Below are positions 13,669-15,480 of a stretch of 15,480 nt of DNA, one piece after another. Numbering within the stretch: the stretch's first letter is position 1; each line of letters starts with the position of its first letter. The notes under the pieces were generated by a model. It saw only the letters and a program-made list of their open reading frames with translations. It ran no database searches and was not told the origin of the DNA. The position numbers and the translations under genes are program-made. This DNA comes from Prevotellaceae bacterium (GTDB lineage: Bacteria > Bacteroidota > Bacteroidia > Bacteroidales > UBA932). The stretch is from assembly GCA_031268055.1 (NCBI GenBank), contig JAIRXY010000176.1, forward strand, positions 1 through 15,480, written 5' to 3'.

Positions 13669-14553
13669 TTACAGCAGCTTTAGCTGCTCAAAACCTGTAC
13701 CCGTTTTTTTATATGCCCTGATAATATCAGGCATTGCGTATAGCAGCCCATACTTTTCACATTCCTCCTTAAAAACCGCCGTGATGTTTTTATTCAACGG
13801 GTTACAGACGTAGCTGCTCCCAAATGTTTTTATATACTTGTTTTTCAGCCCTTCAAAGTGCCTGTCCAATTTGCTGTAAAAATACAGCCTCTGGTTATCC
13901 CTCAGCGTAACTCCGCCCATTGACCAAACAAATTTTGCCCCATTTTCGTGTGATAACCTGACTACTTGCCGAATATTTTCTTCCGTGTCGGTGATAAAAG
14001 GAATCATCGGGGTTAATAGCGTACCTACAAACAGCCCGCTATCCGACAGGCGCTTCATTGCTCTAAACCTAAAGGAGCTTGCACAAACGTTAGGCTCTAT
14101 GATTTTCGACAGGTTGTCGTCCGAAGTCGTAACCGTCAGCTTCAAAATAGCGCCTTGCAGCTTGCTCACTTCTTTAAGAACATCTACATCCCTCACAATT
14201 AAATCGCTTTTGGTCTCGATGGATACGCCAAAGCGGTATTTTTTTATGAGGGTTAAGGCTTTCCGCGTTATTTCATACTTTCTCTCAAAGGGATTGTAGG
14301 CGTCGGACATCGCGCCAATGCCAACAATGCCTTTCTTTCTTTTTGCCTGCAGCTCTTTTTCCAGTATTTCCAGCACGTCTTTTTTGGTTCTGACCGTATC
14401 AAAGTTATCCACCTGATAGCAGCTGCTCCTGCTGTCGCAGTAAATGCAGCCGTGCGGACAGCCTTTGTACAGATTCATATTGTAATCTATACCAAACCAG
14501 CTGTTGCCGTATGCAGATTTTTGCAGGATTGTTTTTGCGGGAATGAGCTCCAT
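13669..14553 (-). CDS. SPL-family radical SAM protein
   Basis: A 294-residue radical SAM protein of the SplB-related group (COG1533). The iron-sulfur cluster cysteines C32, C36 and C39 are in KGCPHGCIYC. Further family features are the conserved GAMSDAYNPFERKY (about 98-111), SIETKSDLIVRD, and the LLTPMIPFITDT segment. These proteins cleave SAM to a 5'-deoxyadenosyl radical. The best-known member, spore photoproduct lyase, repairs a UV-induced thymine lesion, but most relatives in non-sporulating bacteria have no proven substrate. It precedes the O6-alkylguanine repair gene by 26 bp on the same strand, which makes a DNA or RNA repair role plausible. Function beyond the family is inference. 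Confidence 0.88.
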   Translation of the reverse strand: MELIPAKTILQKSAYGNSWFGIDYNMNLYKGCPHGCIYCDSRSSCYQVDNFDTVRTKKDVLEILEKELQAKRKKGIVGIGAMSDAYNPFERKYEITRKALTLIKKYRFGVSIETKSDLIVRDVDVLKEVSKLQGAILKLTVTTSDDNLSKIIEPNVCASSFRFRAMKRLSDSGLFVGTLLTPMIPFITDTEENIRQVVRLSHENGAKFVWSMGGVTLRDNQRLYFYSKLDRHFEGLKNKYIKTFGSSYVCNPLNKNITAVFKEECEKYGLLYAMPDIIRAYKKTGTGFEQLKLL

Positions 14554-14749
14554 TGAAGTTACTTTTTCACCTGTTTTTTACAACCTTTTATCTCCTCAAC
14601 TACTCAATCAAACTAAAAGGATATGTTGTGTATTTGTGCCGTAAAACAGCATAAAACGGCCAATAAGCATTTCCTGAATGTGGAGGTTTTTTAGCCGCAT
14701 TTGAAACCCAAGCCTGCTTGCATAAATATTCCTATAAATATCTCTTGAC

Positions 14750-14848
14750 CTACGTGAGATAATGCCCTGCAATACCGATTAGCGTTCCCAAAATGACGGA
14801 CATGCCCAAAATGATGAATATTGTTCGGGAAACGGACATTGTCAGCAT
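14750..14848 (-). CDS. Possible small single-pass membrane protein
   Basis: A 32-codon frame with an ATG at 14848 and a TAG stop at 14752-14750. Residues 9-27 (TIFIILGMSVILGTLIGIA) make one clear transmembrane segment. In the other frame a 14-codon ORF starts at an ATG at 14909 and ends at 14865. The two would join into a protein of about 52 residues with one base fewer in the T5 run (14871-14875 on the plus strand as A's). So this is either a tiny protein, a frameshifted gene or chance. No family is recognised. Confidence 0.3.
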   Translation of the reverse strand: MLTMSVSRTIFIILGMSVILGTLIGIAGHYLT

Positions 14849-14966
14849 GCTGGTGGCCGATTCCTTATGCTGCAAAAAGGGTTGTTGGCGTGTCTTTACT
14901 TTTTTGCATTTTTCAGGCTAAAAAACATAGAGACAATATAAAAAATACCTCGCTAACAATTCGGGG

Positions 14967-14974
14967 CAAAGGTA
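14967..14974 (-). promoter_or_regulatory. -7 promoter element upstream of the small ORF
   Basis: On the minus strand 14974-14967 reads TACCTTTG, a perfect TAnnTTTG. It points towards the 14750-14909 small ORFs and, more distantly, the radical SAM gene. No clear -33 TTG. Confidence 0.4.
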
Positions 14975-15122
14975 AGCATAAAATTATAAATGGGAAGCGT
15001 TAGCAATAAAAATTACCTGACGGCGTGGAGGTGGAATTCAAAATCACTACTGTCCGATAAAAATTAATACAACGTGACTTATTGGCTTGCATCCTCATTC
15101 GTCTGAATTGTGATTTTTTGAT

Positions 15123-15240
15123 TTAATGACCTTGCATGATTTCAATAAATTTGCAATCTGTTGGGCTTAAAGCAATTTCTAATTTTGAATGAAAATCCTC
15201 ACTTTACAATTATTGTCTGAGCAGTATTTTTTTATTTCAT
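15123..15240 (-). pseudogene. Possible decayed coding trace
   Basis: Two neighbouring minus-strand frames give short protein-like stretches. One ends at TAA (15125-15123) with KLEIALSPTDCKFIEIMQGH. The other, just upstream, contains KYCSDNNCKVRIFI. Reading across a frameshift would join them. No start codon, family or promoter supports them, and chance is possible. Confidence 0.15.
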
Positions 15241-15480
15241 TTTTTTTGACAACACAAAATTATTGATAAGCAGCGATTTAAATAAACTACATGCTGTTTT
15301 TTTTCCATTGTAAATCAGCAAACTTTGGAGCTTGCGAGAATTGAGTAAATTAAAAAGCAAACCTTTAATAAGCTATTTACTTTACGTTACAAAAAAAGGG
15401 TGCACGTCAGCAAAAAATCTGTGAGGTAGTAAATGATTTTTTTCATTAGCTTGTAAAATTCAAATTTTTCGAGTAAGTTT

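Larger units (their letters stand above)
14554..15480. other. AT-rich region without a confident gene
   Basis: Over 900 bp with no convincing conventional gene. It has one candidate 32-codon membrane ORF on the minus strand (14750-14848) with a -7 box upstream. It also has some broken protein-like stretches on the minus strand near 15123-15240 and an 18-codon frame near 15390-15446. The right end could hold the edge of a neighbouring gene, but none is recognised. Confidence 0.6.

Noticed and set aside
14821..15003. 60-codon plus-strand ORF
   Set aside because: No promoter, poor composition, and it lies antisense to a more plausible small membrane ORF.

Overview
The window looks like chromosome of a Bacteroidota bacterium, probably order Bacteroidales. 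Promoters of the TAnnTTTG (-7) type recur in front of genes on both strands. Shine-Dalgarno sequences are weak or absent, and there is a lipoprotein-anchored Omp85 protein of the TamL type. Stops include TGA, so the standard code applies. Most genes are housekeeping and look intact.

Layout: (1) 1-565 is a gene-free, hairpin-rich repeat island that includes a 39-bp perfect inverted repeat. (2) 566-2580, minus strand: pyridoxal/pyridoxamine kinase and cysteine synthase, both linked to PLP. (3) 2781-3338, plus strand: a Nudix hydrolase whose 3' end overlaps hisS. (4) 3313-7244, minus strand: hisS, carrying an unexpected C-terminal zinc ribbon, and upstream of it the TamL-like outer-membrane gene. 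(5) 7401-8162, plus strand: a SpoU/TrmH-family RNA methyltransferase, followed by tRNA-Leu(TAG) at 8238-8319. (6) 8275-9479: a 1.15-kb integrative-element remnant bounded by a 59-bp perfect direct repeat of the tRNA 3' end. It holds a 59-codon integrase N-terminal stub, a Phd-like antitoxin/MazF-like toxin operon and a probable truncated C-terminal coding piece. (7) 9863-13028, plus strand: rpsO, apt and pnp. (8) 13157-14553, minus strand: a DNA-repair-like pair, an SPL-family radical SAM protein followed by an O6-alkylguanine methyltransferase. (9) 14554-15480: AT-rich sequence without a convincing conventional gene. It has one possible very small membrane ORF behind a good -7 box, and traces of decayed coding sequence.

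The most unusual parts are the decayed tRNA-Leu element, which appears to have kept its toxin-antitoxin pair after losing its integrase, and the four-cysteine zinc-ribbon tail on histidyl-tRNA synthetase. All calls come from reading the sequence and recalled family knowledge. No database search was run.
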